Source: Pseudoalteromonas rhizosphaerae (lineage in GTDB: Bacteria > Pseudomonadota > Gammaproteobacteria > Enterobacterales > Alteromonadaceae). Taken from it: a DNA stretch of 64,000 nt. Shown here piece by piece: positions 44,296 to 54,698 of the stretch. Where the stretch lies: positions 124,001 to 188,000 of the forward strand of contig NZ_CABVLM010000002.1 of the NCBI RefSeq assembly GCF_902498845.1, written 5' to 3'. Below the pieces are notes generated by a model. The model made no database searches. It saw only the letters and a list, made by a program, of their open reading frames with translations, and was not told where the DNA came from. How positions within the stretch are numbered: the first letter of the stretch is position 1; the number at the start of each line of letters is the position of its first letter. The translations under genes were made by a program, and so were the position numbers.

Positions 44296-45462
44296 ATGGC
44301 CTGGAATGAACCGGGTAATAATGGCAATGACAAAGATCCGTGGAACAAAAAAGGCGGACGTGATCAAGGCCCACCTGACTTAGACGAGGTGTTTCGTAAA
44401 TTCAGCAGCAAGTTTGGTGGCTTATTTGGCGGTAAAAAATCCGGCAATGGCGGCGGCGGACTTGGTGGAGCTGGTCTTTCATTTGTACTGATCATTGCTG
44501 CAATTGTATGGGCATTGAGCGGTATTTATACCGTGAAAGAAGCAGAGCGCGGCATCGTTTTACATTTTGGTCAATTTGACCGCATTGCAGATCCAGGTCT
44601 GCGTTGGAAAATGACGTTTATTGAAACGGTAATTCCGGTTGATATTGAAGCCGTTCGCTCATTATCGACGTCTGGTTTTATGCTCACTGAAGATGAAAAC
44701 GTGGTAAGCGTTGAGTTTCAGGTGCAATACCGTGTTATTGACCCTTTCCTATACAAATTTAGTGTAACTAATGCTGATTCTAGCTTAGAAGAAGCGCTAG
44801 AGAGTGCACTGCGTTATGTTGTTGGTCATTCAAAAATGGACCAAGTATTAACGAATGGCCGTGAGGTTGTGCGTCAAAATACCTGGGATGAACTGAATAA
44901 AATCGTCGAACCGTATAACTTAGGTTTGATCGTAACTGACGTTAACTTTAAAGACTCACGCCCACCGGCTGAAGTTAAAGACGCGTTTGATGATGCCATT
45001 GCCGCACAAGAAGATGAACAACGTTTTATTCGTGAAGCTGAAGCATACGCGCGTGAAATTGAACCACGTGCTCGTGGTCAAGTTACTCGTATGACGCAAG
45101 AAGCTGAAGGTTACGGCGAGCGCATTATTTTAGAAGCACAAGGTGAAGTCGCGCGTTTTGAAAAGTTATTACCTGAATATCAGGCTGCTAAGCGTGTAAC
45201 CCGTGAGCGTTTATATATTGATGCCATGGAAGAAGTGCTAGGCAACAGTTCAAAAGTCCTAGTTGATGTTAAGGGCGGCAATAATATGATGTATTTACCG
45301 CTTGATAAAATCATGGATAAGCAAGGGAACGCAACCCGTGTTGCATTACCTAGCTCAAGTGATATTAACGACTTACGCAATAAAGTTAATACATCGCGCA
45401 ATAGCACTGTGAACTCAAGTTCAGACCGCTTTGGTGCTGATCGCTTTAACGACGGGAGATAA
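44296..45462 (+). CDS. hflK: FtsH-modulating membrane protein HflK
   Basis: A 388-residue SPFH/band-7 protein that, with HflC, forms a periplasmic cage around the FtsH protease. A Gly/Lys-rich cytoplasmic N-terminus precedes one membrane helix (about 57-76), the SPFH domain (about 80-270) and a helical region, with a Ser/Asn-rich tail. hflC begins 5 nt later, so the partners are co-translated. Confidence 0.96.
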   Translation: MAWNEPGNNGNDKDPWNKKGGRDQGPPDLDEVFRKFSSKFGGLFGGKKSGNGGGGLGGAGLSFVLIIAAIVWALSGIYTVKEAERGIVLHFGQFDRIADPGLRWKMTFIETVIPVDIEAVRSLSTSGFMLTEDENVVSVEFQVQYRVIDPFLYKFSVTNADSSLEEALESALRYVVGHSKMDQVLTNGREVVRQNTWDELNKIVEPYNLGLIVTDVNFKDSRPPAEVKDAFDDAIAAQEDEQRFIREAEAYAREIEPRARGQVTRMTQEAEGYGERIILEAQGEVARFEKLLPEYQAAKRVTRERLYIDAMEEVLGNSSKVLVDVKGGNNMMYLPLDKIMDKQGNATRVALPSSSDINDLRNKVNTSRNSTVNSSSDRFGADRFNDGR

Positions 45463-45467
45463 GCGCA

Positions 45468-46346
45468 ATGAAAAACTTTAGTTTAGTTATATTATTAGCG
45501 GCCGTTGTGTTGTCTTTTTCGTCAGTGTTCGTAGTACCTGAAGGGCAAAAAGCAATTGTTATGCTATTCAGTAAAGTGCAAAAAGACAGTGATGATAAAG
45601 CAATTGTTTATGGCCCTGGCTTACAATTCAAAGTGCCTTTCTTTAGCCAAGTACGCCGTATTGATGCGCGTATTCAAACTTTAGATGGTACGCCAGATCG
45701 TTTTGTTACTAGCGAGAAAAAAGACTTAATCGTTGATTCTTACGTTAAATGGCGTGTTAGTGATTTTAGTGCTTTTTACTTACGTGCCCGTGGTGATAAG
45801 CAATACGCTGAAGCATTACTTAAGCAAAAAGTAAATAATGGTCTACGTACTAACTTTGGTTCACGTACTATCCGTGAGATTGTTTCCGGTGAGCGTAGCG
45901 AGTTAATGGAAGAAGCATTAGTTCAAGCTTCTGAAAGTGCTCAAGAGCTTGGTATTGAAGTACTTGATGTACGTGTTAAGCAAATCAATTTACCGTCAGA
46001 AGTGAGTAATTCGATTTACCAACGTATGCGTGCAGAGCGTACTGCTGTTGCTAAAGAGCATCGCTCTGAAGGTCAAGAAAAAGCCGAAACGATTCGCGCT
46101 GACATTGACCGTCGTGTCACAGTAATGCTGGCTGATGCTGAGCGTAATGCCCGTACCGTTCGCGGTGAAGGCGATGCAAAAGCTGCGGCTATTTATGCCA
46201 ATGCGTACAATAAAGATGCTGAATTCTTTGGTTTTGTACGTTCATTAGAGGCCTATAAAAAGACCTTTAAAGATAAGCAAGACGTAATGGTATTATCACC
46301 AGACAGTGACTTCTTTAGATATATGAAAGGTGCTGCAGCGCAGTAA
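45468..46346 (+). CDS. hflC: FtsH-modulating membrane protein HflC
   Basis: A 292-residue SPFH protein, partner of HflK. An N-terminal signal-anchor helix (about 4-22) is followed by VVPEGQKAIV at the start of the SPFH domain and an Ala/Glu-rich helical segment. It ends the hfq-hflX-hflK-hflC series and is followed by a terminator. Confidence 0.96.
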   Translation: MKNFSLVILLAAVVLSFSSVFVVPEGQKAIVMLFSKVQKDSDDKAIVYGPGLQFKVPFFSQVRRIDARIQTLDGTPDRFVTSEKKDLIVDSYVKWRVSDFSAFYLRARGDKQYAEALLKQKVNNGLRTNFGSRTIREIVSGERSELMEEALVQASESAQELGIEVLDVRVKQINLPSEVSNSIYQRMRAERTAVAKEHRSEGQEKAETIRADIDRRVTVMLADAERNARTVRGEGDAKAAAIYANAYNKDAEFFGFVRSLEAYKKTFKDKQDVMVLSPDSDFFRYMKGAAAQ

Positions 46347-46372
46347 TCTTTTTCTAAATCTAGCACAAATCC

Positions 46373-46394
46373 AAACCCTGTGTATGCAGGGTTT
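46373..46394 (+). terminator. Intrinsic terminator after hflC
   Basis: An 8-bp stem (46373-46380 with 46387-46394) with CCCTG core and following T-rich tract, 26 nt past the stop. Confidence 0.8.
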
Positions 46395-46542
46395 TTCTTT
46401 TAGTAAGATGAATTTTCATGAGTAACTTAATGTTATTCAACCAGTTAATTTTTATTGCAAAGGTCGTTGTACGACTGCGCAGAAAAAATAACCTAAACGG
46501 GGGTGATCTTTCCCCTCATTATCTGGTAAAATCTCGTCCTAA

Positions 46543-47877
<1,335 letters not shown>

Positions 47878-47891
47878 TTACTAATAGTACT

Positions 47892-47918
47892 AAAAAAGCT
47901 GCCTTGTGCAGCTTTTTT
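47892..47918 (+). terminator. Intrinsic terminator after purA
   Basis: An 11-bp stem (47892-47902 with 47908-47918), 5-nt loop and T-run, 14 nt after the purA stop. Confidence 0.9.
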
Positions 47919-48025
47919 TGTGTCTGGGGATAGTGTTTATAATAAATAAGCTATTTATAAATTTCATTATGGAACGATCTTTGTATAAACTTTAGCAAGA
48001 TGGTTTTTAATTTAAAGTGACCTAA

Positions 48026-48649
48026 ATGCGTTTGTTAACTTGTTTATCATTAGTGCCGTTATCGTTTTTGCTGGCAAGCCACGCCAAGTCTGAAGAGACC
48101 ATAGCTGCCGTGCCACTATATACAGAAACTGAGCTGCTTGCTTTGATCAATAGTAATACACATCTTGCGCGAGTAAAGGCAGATGACTGCCAGTTAGTAC
48201 AAGATATCGAAGCACGAGCCAATAAAATGGCACTGCCTTCTTATCAATTTTTATATGGCGATATGCTGGCGTATGCGGTGTGTGTTGATCGTAATGTAGA
48301 GCTTGGTGTGTATTATATGCGTCAAGCAGCACAGCAAGGCTTAGCGGCGGCATTAGAGCAACTCGGGCGATACTATGACACGGGCCGATTGGTGCAAAAG
48401 GATAAAGCGCTTGCTGTGACTTACCTACGTGAAGCTTCATCACAAGGAAATTTAAAAGCACAATTGCGGTTAGTTAATTTATTTAATCAAGGCTATGGTA
48501 GTCCACGTGATTACGAAGACGCGTATCGTTGGTTATTTCATAGCATGGTTGCAGATAAAGCAACCCATAAAAAGATTGAACGCTCACTAGCCCAATTGGC
48601 GCAAAAAATGCCCGATAGTGTAGTAGCGCGTGCACGATTGCCATTGTAG
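48026..48649 (+). CDS. motX: Sodium-type flagellar motor protein MotX
   Basis: A 207-residue periplasmic protein required with MotY for PomA/PomB stator assembly in the polar sodium-driven flagellum. A signal peptide (about 1-20) is followed by KADDCQLVQDIEARA, a conserved MotX stretch, and Sel1-like repeats (about 90-165) including AALEQLGRYYDTG and SPRDYEDAYRWLFHS. From memory these match Vibrio MotX closely. It sits immediately downstream of purA, but behind the purA terminator. Confidence 0.9.
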   Translation: MRLLTCLSLVPLSFLLASHAKSEETIAAVPLYTETELLALINSNTHLARVKADDCQLVQDIEARANKMALPSYQFLYGDMLAYAVCVDRNVELGVYYMRQAAQQGLAAALEQLGRYYDTGRLVQKDKALAVTYLREASSQGNLKAQLRLVNLFNQGYGSPRDYEDAYRWLFHSMVADKATHKKIERSLAQLAQKMPDSVVARARLPL

Positions 48650-48696
48650 GTTTGAGTAGATTAGTTAGCGAGTTAGAAAACTAGCGAGTTGAAAGT

Positions 48697-48727
48697 AAAA
48701 GGGCTAGGTGCGATACCTAGCCCTTTT
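48697..48727. terminator. Bidirectional terminator between motX and antiporter
   Basis: A perfect 13-bp stem (48697-48709 with 48715-48727), A-run on the left and T-run on the right, between two convergent genes; it can serve both. Confidence 0.88.
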
Positions 48728-48731
48728 CGTT

Positions 48732-50594
48732 TTACTCTTTTATTTCTTTCGGTTCTTTGTTTTTACCATTATTAGGATCTTTCAATACCGACATTTTTGG
48801 TGGCAGCATCGCGACGACACGTTCACCTTCTTGCGGCGGTTTTTCCATATTAATAGTAAACGGACGCAGTTTAATAGGGCTATCATCATCACTATCTTTG
48901 TCACCATTGAGGATGAATAACGGAATTGCATCGCTGTTCATCTCTTGGTATTTGCCCCAGTTAAACTCTTCAGAAATTCGCGTTACACTGACCTTGCCGC
49001 CTTTGGCAATTAAGCTACTTAAACGTGCATAAGAGCCGCTGTCACCAAACAAAATTTGCCGAGATAGAAACGTCGCGCTGTCTTTGTTTGCTTTGGCGTG
49101 AGAGGTCGAAGAACGCAATGAAAAGACGTTCTTTTCATTCAATAAATGTGAAAAATACTGCACGCCTAGCGCGTTATGATGGCGGTTTGGCGAAAGCGCC
49201 ATTACGCTGCGTAGAGTTGTCAGGGGTAAGTAACGTTCAGCATGTTCTGATTGCGGGTTACCATAATAACAAGGCAGCCCATCCATACGTGCCATGCGGC
49301 AGTTTTCCCAAGCTGGATCTGATAAGTGTACTTGAATATTTTGCTCTTTTAGCCCACAAGCAATGGCACGAGCGACATGGTTTGCACCAATGATCAAAAT
49401 AGTATTCGGTGAAGGCTGACGAACCCCTAATAGCTTCGCAATCGGAATCGCAGTTAAGCTTTGCAGAACTACTGTGATAATGATAACGGTAAAAATCAGT
49501 GGCACCATTTTCTCGGCATCAGCAACACCAGCTTCCATCATACTAATAGCAAAAACAGAGCCTACCGCTGCTGCGACAATACCGCGCGGAGCAATCCACG
49601 CGAGTACTAAGCGAGATTTAATTGGTAGCTCAGTGCCGAAAGTGGAGATCGCAATACACAATGGGCGAGCGATAAATAATACGATAGCCAAAAAGATAAA
49701 CACATCGGCATCAAGCATCATTAAATCAGCTAATTCTAAACGCGCAGCAAGCAAAATGAATAAGGTTGAAATTAAGATCATAGACAGATCTTCTTTAAAC
49801 TCTAAAACAGAATCAATTTCTAAATCGTCTTGGTTCGCTAACCAAATACCAAATACAGTAACCGCTAATAGACCTGACTCATGGCTCAAATGATTTGAGA
49901 CTGTAAAGCTAATAAGTACCAGAGCTAAGATGCCGAATTTATGTAATTCAAATGGTAGCCATTCGCGGCGGATCAGTAACGTTGTAAGCCAACCTGCGAC
50001 CACGCCAATAGATAAACCGACTCCTAAGGTTTTAAACAAGGCGATTACGGTATGGATAAACACTTCACCTTGACCAACTAGCATTACCGCTTCAAATACT
50101 AAAACCGCAAATAAAGCACCAATTGGGTCAATAACAATGCCCTCCCAGCGTAGTATGCGATCAATGTCTTGGGTTGGCCGCATTGAGTTTAATAGCGGTG
50201 CAATAACTGTTGGGCCAGTAACAACCAATACCGCACCGAGCACCGCTGCTACACGCCAGTTGAGTTCTAAAATCCAATAGGCACTGAGACTTATCACTAT
50301 ACAAGTCGTAATCATGCCAATAGAGCACAAGTTACGGACTACCTTGCCAATACCTTTGAGTTCTCGAAAGTGTAGAGTTAAAGAACCTTCAAATAAGATC
50401 ACCGCAACACTGAGCGAGACGACAGGAAAGAGTAAATCACCAAGCAGTGCATCTGGATCAAGTAAACCCGTAGCAGGGCCAAGCAATAGGCCTGTAAGTA
50501 ACAAAAATAAAATAGCTGGGACACGAAAACCCCATGCTATCCATTGGGCGAGAACCGAACATAGAGCGATCCCTGCGATATAAATAGCTGACAT
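48732..50594 (-). CDS. CPA1-type cation:proton antiporter with C-terminal nucleotide-binding domain
   Basis: A 620-residue NhaP-like sodium or potassium/proton antiporter. The first about 390 residues hold some 12 membrane segments, with LFEGSLTL, VVTGPTVIAPLL and the IDPIGA pair of the exchanger core, and WIAPRGIVAAAV near the end. The soluble C-terminal part begins with a TrkA-N-like Rossmann motif (LIIGANHVARAIACGLKEQN), suggesting control by a nucleotide, then a charged tail. Sodium efflux would fit a marine cell with a sodium motor, but the ion is not determined. Confidence 0.88.
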   Translation of the reverse strand: MSAIYIAGIALCSVLAQWIAWGFRVPAILFLLLTGLLLGPATGLLDPDALLGDLLFPVVSLSVAVILFEGSLTLHFRELKGIGKVVRNLCSIGMITTCIVISLSAYWILELNWRVAAVLGAVLVVTGPTVIAPLLNSMRPTQDIDRILRWEGIVIDPIGALFAVLVFEAVMLVGQGEVFIHTVIALFKTLGVGLSIGVVAGWLTTLLIRREWLPFELHKFGILALVLISFTVSNHLSHESGLLAVTVFGIWLANQDDLEIDSVLEFKEDLSMILISTLFILLAARLELADLMMLDADVFIFLAIVLFIARPLCIAISTFGTELPIKSRLVLAWIAPRGIVAAAVGSVFAISMMEAGVADAEKMVPLIFTVIIITVVLQSLTAIPIAKLLGVRQPSPNTILIIGANHVARAIACGLKEQNIQVHLSDPAWENCRMARMDGLPCYYGNPQSEHAERYLPLTTLRSVMALSPNRHHNALGVQYFSHLLNEKNVFSLRSSTSHAKANKDSATFLSRQILFGDSGSYARLSSLIAKGGKVSVTRISEEFNWGKYQEMNSDAIPLFILNGDKDSDDDSPIKLRPFTINMEKPPQEGERVVAMLPPKMSVLKDPNNGKNKEPKEIKE

Positions 50595-51513
50595 AGATGA
50601 AGTATTCCTTATTTATTACAACAGTTAGGAGTAAACCTTTCGATACTTATAATACAGGGGTATACACGTGTATGTTAATTTTTCCTAATAGAATTTTAGC
50701 TGTTTACGAACTTATTTGTAGAAGAAATGATAATTTATTGGTTTTAAAATATTTGAAACAAATTAAACTCTGTTTAACCAACTGAATCTTAAAGACTTTA
50801 AAATTTATTGGCTGCAATAGTAAGCCGAGTGAATAAAATATAGTCTTGATCTTTAGGCTAAAAGTAGCGTAATATAGTTAGTGTTCAAACAATTAGTCAT
50901 CTAATTAGTTACTTGTTAGGTCTAAGCGAATACATATAGTTATTTTTAAGTTGCTTTAAATTACAACAACTTAGATTGAGGTCACTATATTTATATGCTT
51001 AAAAATCAATTTGTTAATTGTTTTGAATGCAGTTTGTACAATTTTACTCATTTTTAGTAATTAGTTAATTTGAACATAAATTACATTTTATTGTGATTCA
51101 TATTGTTTGAGTTGAACTGTTACTTACTCAATATTTGACACCCATCGTGGTGAGCAAATCTCGGTCCTTGAGTCATCACCCTATCTGTTGGTGTACCAGA
51201 CTTTAGAGGCTCTATGTATGTTGTTAATAAAAAAGCTTCACACAGCTTTTTACAGCGATGCATAAACAACACTTTTTATTTACTTTATAACTGTTCAGTC
51301 TTAATGATTGAGCCAAAGTTATGCTATATCTAACGCACTTTGTTAATTAACTAAGTGAGCGTTTCCGGCTGAGTATTAAAAAGTGATGGCTAAAGAAAGT
51401 GAGCAAAAGCAAGTGCAAATTGTTAACTCGTAACCTAGGTAAACACTAGGTGGTTGTTTTCAGATTTATCCAAACTAGGGTAAGTCACAGTTAAAATGGA
51501 AAGTTGAACATTT
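50595..51513. other. 919-bp gene-free stretch before proB
   Basis: A+T-rich, with no convincing gene. It holds the antiporter promoter region with a perfect 12-bp palindrome ATACACGTGTAT (50662-50673). Further right, 51110-51210 is locally G+C-richer with several small stems, followed by a terminator-like hairpin (51230-51237 with 51244-51251) ending in five T. A 39-codon frame (51214-51333) begins after AGAGG. A CTAGG inverted repeat lies near 51433-51450. An untranslated regulatory RNA or small RNA is possible but unproven. Confidence 0.4.
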
Positions 51514-52620
51514 ATGCAAAAGTTAAATTGGCGACGTATCGTATTAAAAGTAGGTAGCGCATTGATTGCACCTGATCAAGATGGTTGTCGCTCACGCTAT
51601 TTATTAACCATCGCTCAGTTTATTGTTCGTTGTCGTAGTCAAGGAATTGAAGTTATTTTAGTTTCGTCAGGCTCAGTTGCCGCTGGCGCGCATTTATTTC
51701 CGAAGACACAAGAGCGCACTGTGGCAATGAAAAAGGCCATGGCAGCAGCAGGGCAAACCGAAATGATGGCTATGTGGGACCGCTTTTTTGATTTCCCATC
51801 GGCGCAGATTTTATTAACTCATGGTGACTTACGTGACCGTGAGCGTTATGAGAGTATTAGAGAAACTGTTTTCACTTTGTTGGATCATGGTGTGCTGCCA
51901 ATCATGAATGAAAATGATACGGTGACAACTGATGATTTAAAAGTCGGTGATAATGATAACTTATCGGCAATGGTCGCTGCAGCAGCAGATGCTGATGCAT
52001 TGATGATTTTTTCAGATGTGGATGGGCTTTATGATAAAAACCCTAATTTGCACGACGATGCAATATTACTGCCTGAAATTAAATCAATTGATGAATCAAT
52101 CTATGCTATGGCAGGATCTGCTACCAGTGCGGTTGGTACAGGTGGTATGAAAACTAAAATTGAAGCAGCTGAAAAAGCGACTTCACATGGTATTACTACT
52201 TATATAATTAATGGTTTTAAAGAGCAGACATTTACAAAACTGCTGGAAGGTGAGAACCCAGGTACTATTTTCTTACCGTACGAAAAACCGATGCAAGAAG
52301 CTGTTCACTGGATGACTCATACTGCAAGTGAGCAAGGTGAAGTCGTTGTCGCAGGTTCATACGATGAGTCTTTAGAAGGTGAAACTGGCTGTATCCGTGG
52401 CGATGAAATTGTCGCAGTGCATGGTGAGTTTGCAATTGGCGATACCATTTTGGTACGTAGCAGCGACGGCACTCGATTAGCCAAAGCAACTGCAAATTAC
52501 AGTAGTTGTTTATTGAATTTTATAGCTGATAACGAACAAAGCGAATTTAGCGACAAGATGCAAGATTCGATTGGTCCCGTTATTTCAGAGAAAGATATCG
52601 CATTATTGGAGAAGTCATGA
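51514..52620 (+). CDS. proB: Glutamate 5-kinase
   Basis: A 368-residue amino-acid kinase phosphorylating glutamate at the gamma-carboxyl, the feedback-controlled first step of proline synthesis. The kinase domain (about 1-255) has VLKVGSALI, VSSGSVAAG, NENDTVTTDDLKVGDND and GTGGMKTKI; a C-terminal PUA domain occupies about 275-350. The last four bases overlap proA (ATGA), giving translational coupling. Confidence 0.97.
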   Translation: MQKLNWRRIVLKVGSALIAPDQDGCRSRYLLTIAQFIVRCRSQGIEVILVSSGSVAAGAHLFPKTQERTVAMKKAMAAAGQTEMMAMWDRFFDFPSAQILLTHGDLRDRERYESIRETVFTLLDHGVLPIMNENDTVTTDDLKVGDNDNLSAMVAAAADADALMIFSDVDGLYDKNPNLHDDAILLPEIKSIDESIYAMAGSATSAVGTGGMKTKIEAAEKATSHGITTYIINGFKEQTFTKLLEGENPGTIFLPYEKPMQEAVHWMTHTASEQGEVVVAGSYDESLEGETGCIRGDEIVAVHGEFAIGDTILVRSSDGTRLAKATANYSSCLLNFIADNEQSEFSDKMQDSIGPVISEKDIALLEKS

Positions 52621-53864
52621 GTTTAATTACAGATATTTCACGTCAGGCAGCAAAAGCGGCACATCAGTTAGCCTTACTCGATACCGAGACCAAAAATCAG
52701 GTGCTACTGGATATGGCTGCAGCATTACGCCAACAAAAAGCATTTATTATTAAAGAGAACGAAAGTGATTTAGCCGCAGCCCGCGATAACAATCTAGCAG
52801 CCGCTATGATTGACCGTTTAACGCTCAATGACGAACGTATTGAAGCGATGGCTGAAGGCATTGAAGTGATTGTAAGCCTTGATGATCCTGTGGGTCAATT
52901 ACGCGATATTACTGAACGTCCTAACGGGATTAAAATTCGTAAAATGCGCGTACCACTTGGTGTGGTATGTATGATTTATGAAGCGCGTCCAAATGTAACC
53001 GCTGATGCTGGAGCGTTATGCTTCAAATCAGGTAATGGGGTTATTTTACGTGGTGGTAAAGAGGCGCTTAAAAGCTCGCAAGCAATTGCGAGTGTCATGC
53101 ATCAAGTATTAGAGCAGCATAATTTACCGGCAGCGTTAATCTCCGTTATTCCAGATCCAGACCGCGGATTATTAATGGAATTGATGCAGCAACGTGACAG
53201 CATTGACTTAATTATTCCACGCGGCGGCGAAGGGCTAATTAACTTTGTAACAGATAACAGTACAATTCCTGTGATCCAGCATTTTAAAGGTGTGTGTCAT
53301 TTATACGTAGATAAAGACGCTGACTTAGAAGTGGCGATTAACTTGCTACTGAACGGTAAAACTCAGCGTACTGGCGTATGTAATGCATTAGAAGGCCTTG
53401 TCGTTCATCAGGATGTTGCCGATGAGTTTTTAAATTTATGTGCTGTTGTATTACGCCAAGAAGGTGTAAAAATAAATGCAGATAGCCAAGCCGCACAATA
53501 TTTTGATGATGCAACAGTGCTTGCGCCAGAGGAATTTGGCGAAGAATATTTAGATTTAGAAATCGCGATTCGTGTAGTACCAGATTTTGCTGGTGCAATT
53601 GAGCATATTGCGCAATTTGGTTCAAACCATACGGAAGTTATTTGCACTAAAAACCAAGCCGCGGCTGAATTGTTCCAGCGCAGTGTTGATGCCTCAGTAG
53701 TGATGGTTAATACCTCATCACGCTTCTCTGATGGCTCACAGTTAGGTTTAGGTGCAGAGATTGGTATCGCAACGTCAAAATTACACGCTTACGGCCCAAT
53801 GGGCTTAGAATCATTAACGACGGAGAAATACCTCGTCAATGGTGTAGGTCAAATTCGCGAATAA
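52617..53864 (+). CDS. proA: Gamma-glutamyl phosphate reductase
   Basis: A 415-residue aldehyde-dehydrogenase-fold enzyme reducing glutamyl 5-phosphate with NADPH to glutamate semialdehyde. The active-site cysteine lies in KTQRTGVCNALE; VPLGVVCMIYEARPNVT and the FSDGSQLGLGAEIGIAT region are intact. It overlaps proB by 4 nt and is followed by a terminator. Confidence 0.97.
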   Translation: MSLITDISRQAAKAAHQLALLDTETKNQVLLDMAAALRQQKAFIIKENESDLAAARDNNLAAAMIDRLTLNDERIEAMAEGIEVIVSLDDPVGQLRDITERPNGIKIRKMRVPLGVVCMIYEARPNVTADAGALCFKSGNGVILRGGKEALKSSQAIASVMHQVLEQHNLPAALISVIPDPDRGLLMELMQQRDSIDLIIPRGGEGLINFVTDNSTIPVIQHFKGVCHLYVDKDADLEVAINLLLNGKTQRTGVCNALEGLVVHQDVADEFLNLCAVVLRQEGVKINADSQAAQYFDDATVLAPEEFGEEYLDLEIAIRVVPDFAGAIEHIAQFGSNHTEVICTKNQAAAELFQRSVDASVVMVNTSSRFSDGSQLGLGAEIGIATSKLHAYGPMGLESLTTEKYLVNGVGQIRE

Positions 53865-53887
53865 TTGGTAGTCGAATAACCAAATTA

Positions 53888-53913
53888 AAATGCCGAGTTT
53901 ATGCTCGGCATTT
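53888..53913 (+). terminator. Intrinsic terminator after proA
   Basis: A perfect 10-bp stem (53888-53897 with 53904-53913), 6-nt loop and T-run, 23 nt past the proA stop. Confidence 0.9.
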
Positions 53914-54057
53914 TTGATCGTAAATACCATGCAGCGCACAACTGATAGCTAAAAAATAACTAACATAAAATAAACAGTTTTTTGATTAAAATGAGAAAGA
54001 TTTAAAAATTGAATTTGGCATGAGAGCCATAGTGATAAAAATTGAAGAGTAGGAAAG

Positions 54058-54133
54058 TGGTGGAGCTAAGCAGGATCGAACTGCTGACCTCCTGCGTGCA
54101 AGGCAGGCGCTCTCCCAGCTGAGCTATAGCCCC
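54058..54133 (-). tRNA. tRNA-Ala (anticodon TGC)
   Basis: A 76-nt tRNA read on the minus strand. The acceptor stem GGGGCTA pairs with TAGCTCC (one G-U), the anticodon loop reads CTTGCAC between CCTGC and GCAGG, the T-arm has GTTCGATC, and CCA is encoded. It stands alone, not inside an rRNA operon. Confidence 0.97.
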
Positions 54134-54191
54134 ACATTCCTAAAGTTACGAATTTCGTAACCTACTTGAGGTTCCGTTTCAAGCGGGACGA

Positions 54192-54220
54192 ACTTTAATG
54201 AGATTTCTAAATTTGGTCAA
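54192..54220 (-). promoter_or_regulatory. Promoter of tRNA-Ala
   Basis: On the minus strand, TTGACC (54220-54215) and TAAAGT (54197-54192) are exactly 17 nt apart. A G+C-rich discriminator (TCGTCCCGC) follows, typical of growth-rate and stringently controlled stable-RNA promoters. Confidence 0.65.
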
Positions 54221-54308
54221 GTATTATTTATATATTTTTTGAATTTTTACGCAAACAATGAATTTTTGGTAGACTAACGGTCACTGGATAACAGGAATGA
54301 TACTAATA

Positions 54309-54698
54309 ATGAAAAAATACGCGTTGATGTTACTCGTTTTACTCTGTGGTTGTGCTAGCCAAAGTGATGAGCCGCCTTTTGAAATTAATAATAAACAGTT
54401 ACACACTAAATTAGATGAGCAAGGTAATAAGATTTTTGCTTATGTGGTATCGGTTAAAGCCAATAGTCGCGCAAATTTAAACTTAGATCGACCACTGACA
54501 CGCCAGCAATTTAAAAACTTTGCAGAGCAAGAATATTTTGAAGAATCAAATAGCTTAAAATTAGAATTAGAAGATCAAGCCGTGCACTTATTAAAACAAG
54601 AGCTGCATGACAAAAAATATTGTCGCAACGATAAATATGAGATAAATGAAGTATTGTGGCGAGATTTAAGTGTACGCTTGATGGGGCGTTGTTTATAA
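54309..54698 (+). CDS. Small lipoprotein, unknown function
   Basis: A 129-residue predicted lipoprotein; I do not recognise its family. A signal peptide with lipobox LCGC (Cys15) is followed by about 115 mostly helical, charged residues with two later cysteines (KYCRND and MGRCL) that could form a disulfide. The ATG at 54309 gives a proper signal peptide; an in-frame ATG at 54297 lies too close to the AGGA site. The stop directly abuts the next ATG, so it is coupled to the YbaK/ProX gene. Confidence 0.75.
   Translation: MKKYALMLLVLLCGCASQSDEPPFEINNKQLHTKLDEQGNKIFAYVVSVKANSRANLNLDRPLTRQQFKNFAEQEYFEESNSLKLELEDQAVHLLKQELHDKKYCRNDKYEINEVLWRDLSVRLMGRCL

Noticed and set aside
49474..49893. 139-codon frame antisense to the antiporter gene
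   Set aside because: Ser/Ile/Lys-rich low-complexity translation, a shadow of membrane-helix codons.
50597..50785. 62-codon open frame opposite the antiporter start region
   Set aside because: It lies in A+T-rich promoter sequence, lacks a ribosome binding site and shows no recognisable protein pattern.
51214..51333. 39-codon frame upstream of proB as a proline-sensing leader peptide
   Set aside because: AGAGG precedes it, but it has only one proline codon and begins 180 nt before the proB start with no clear attenuator after it; kept only as part of the leader observation.
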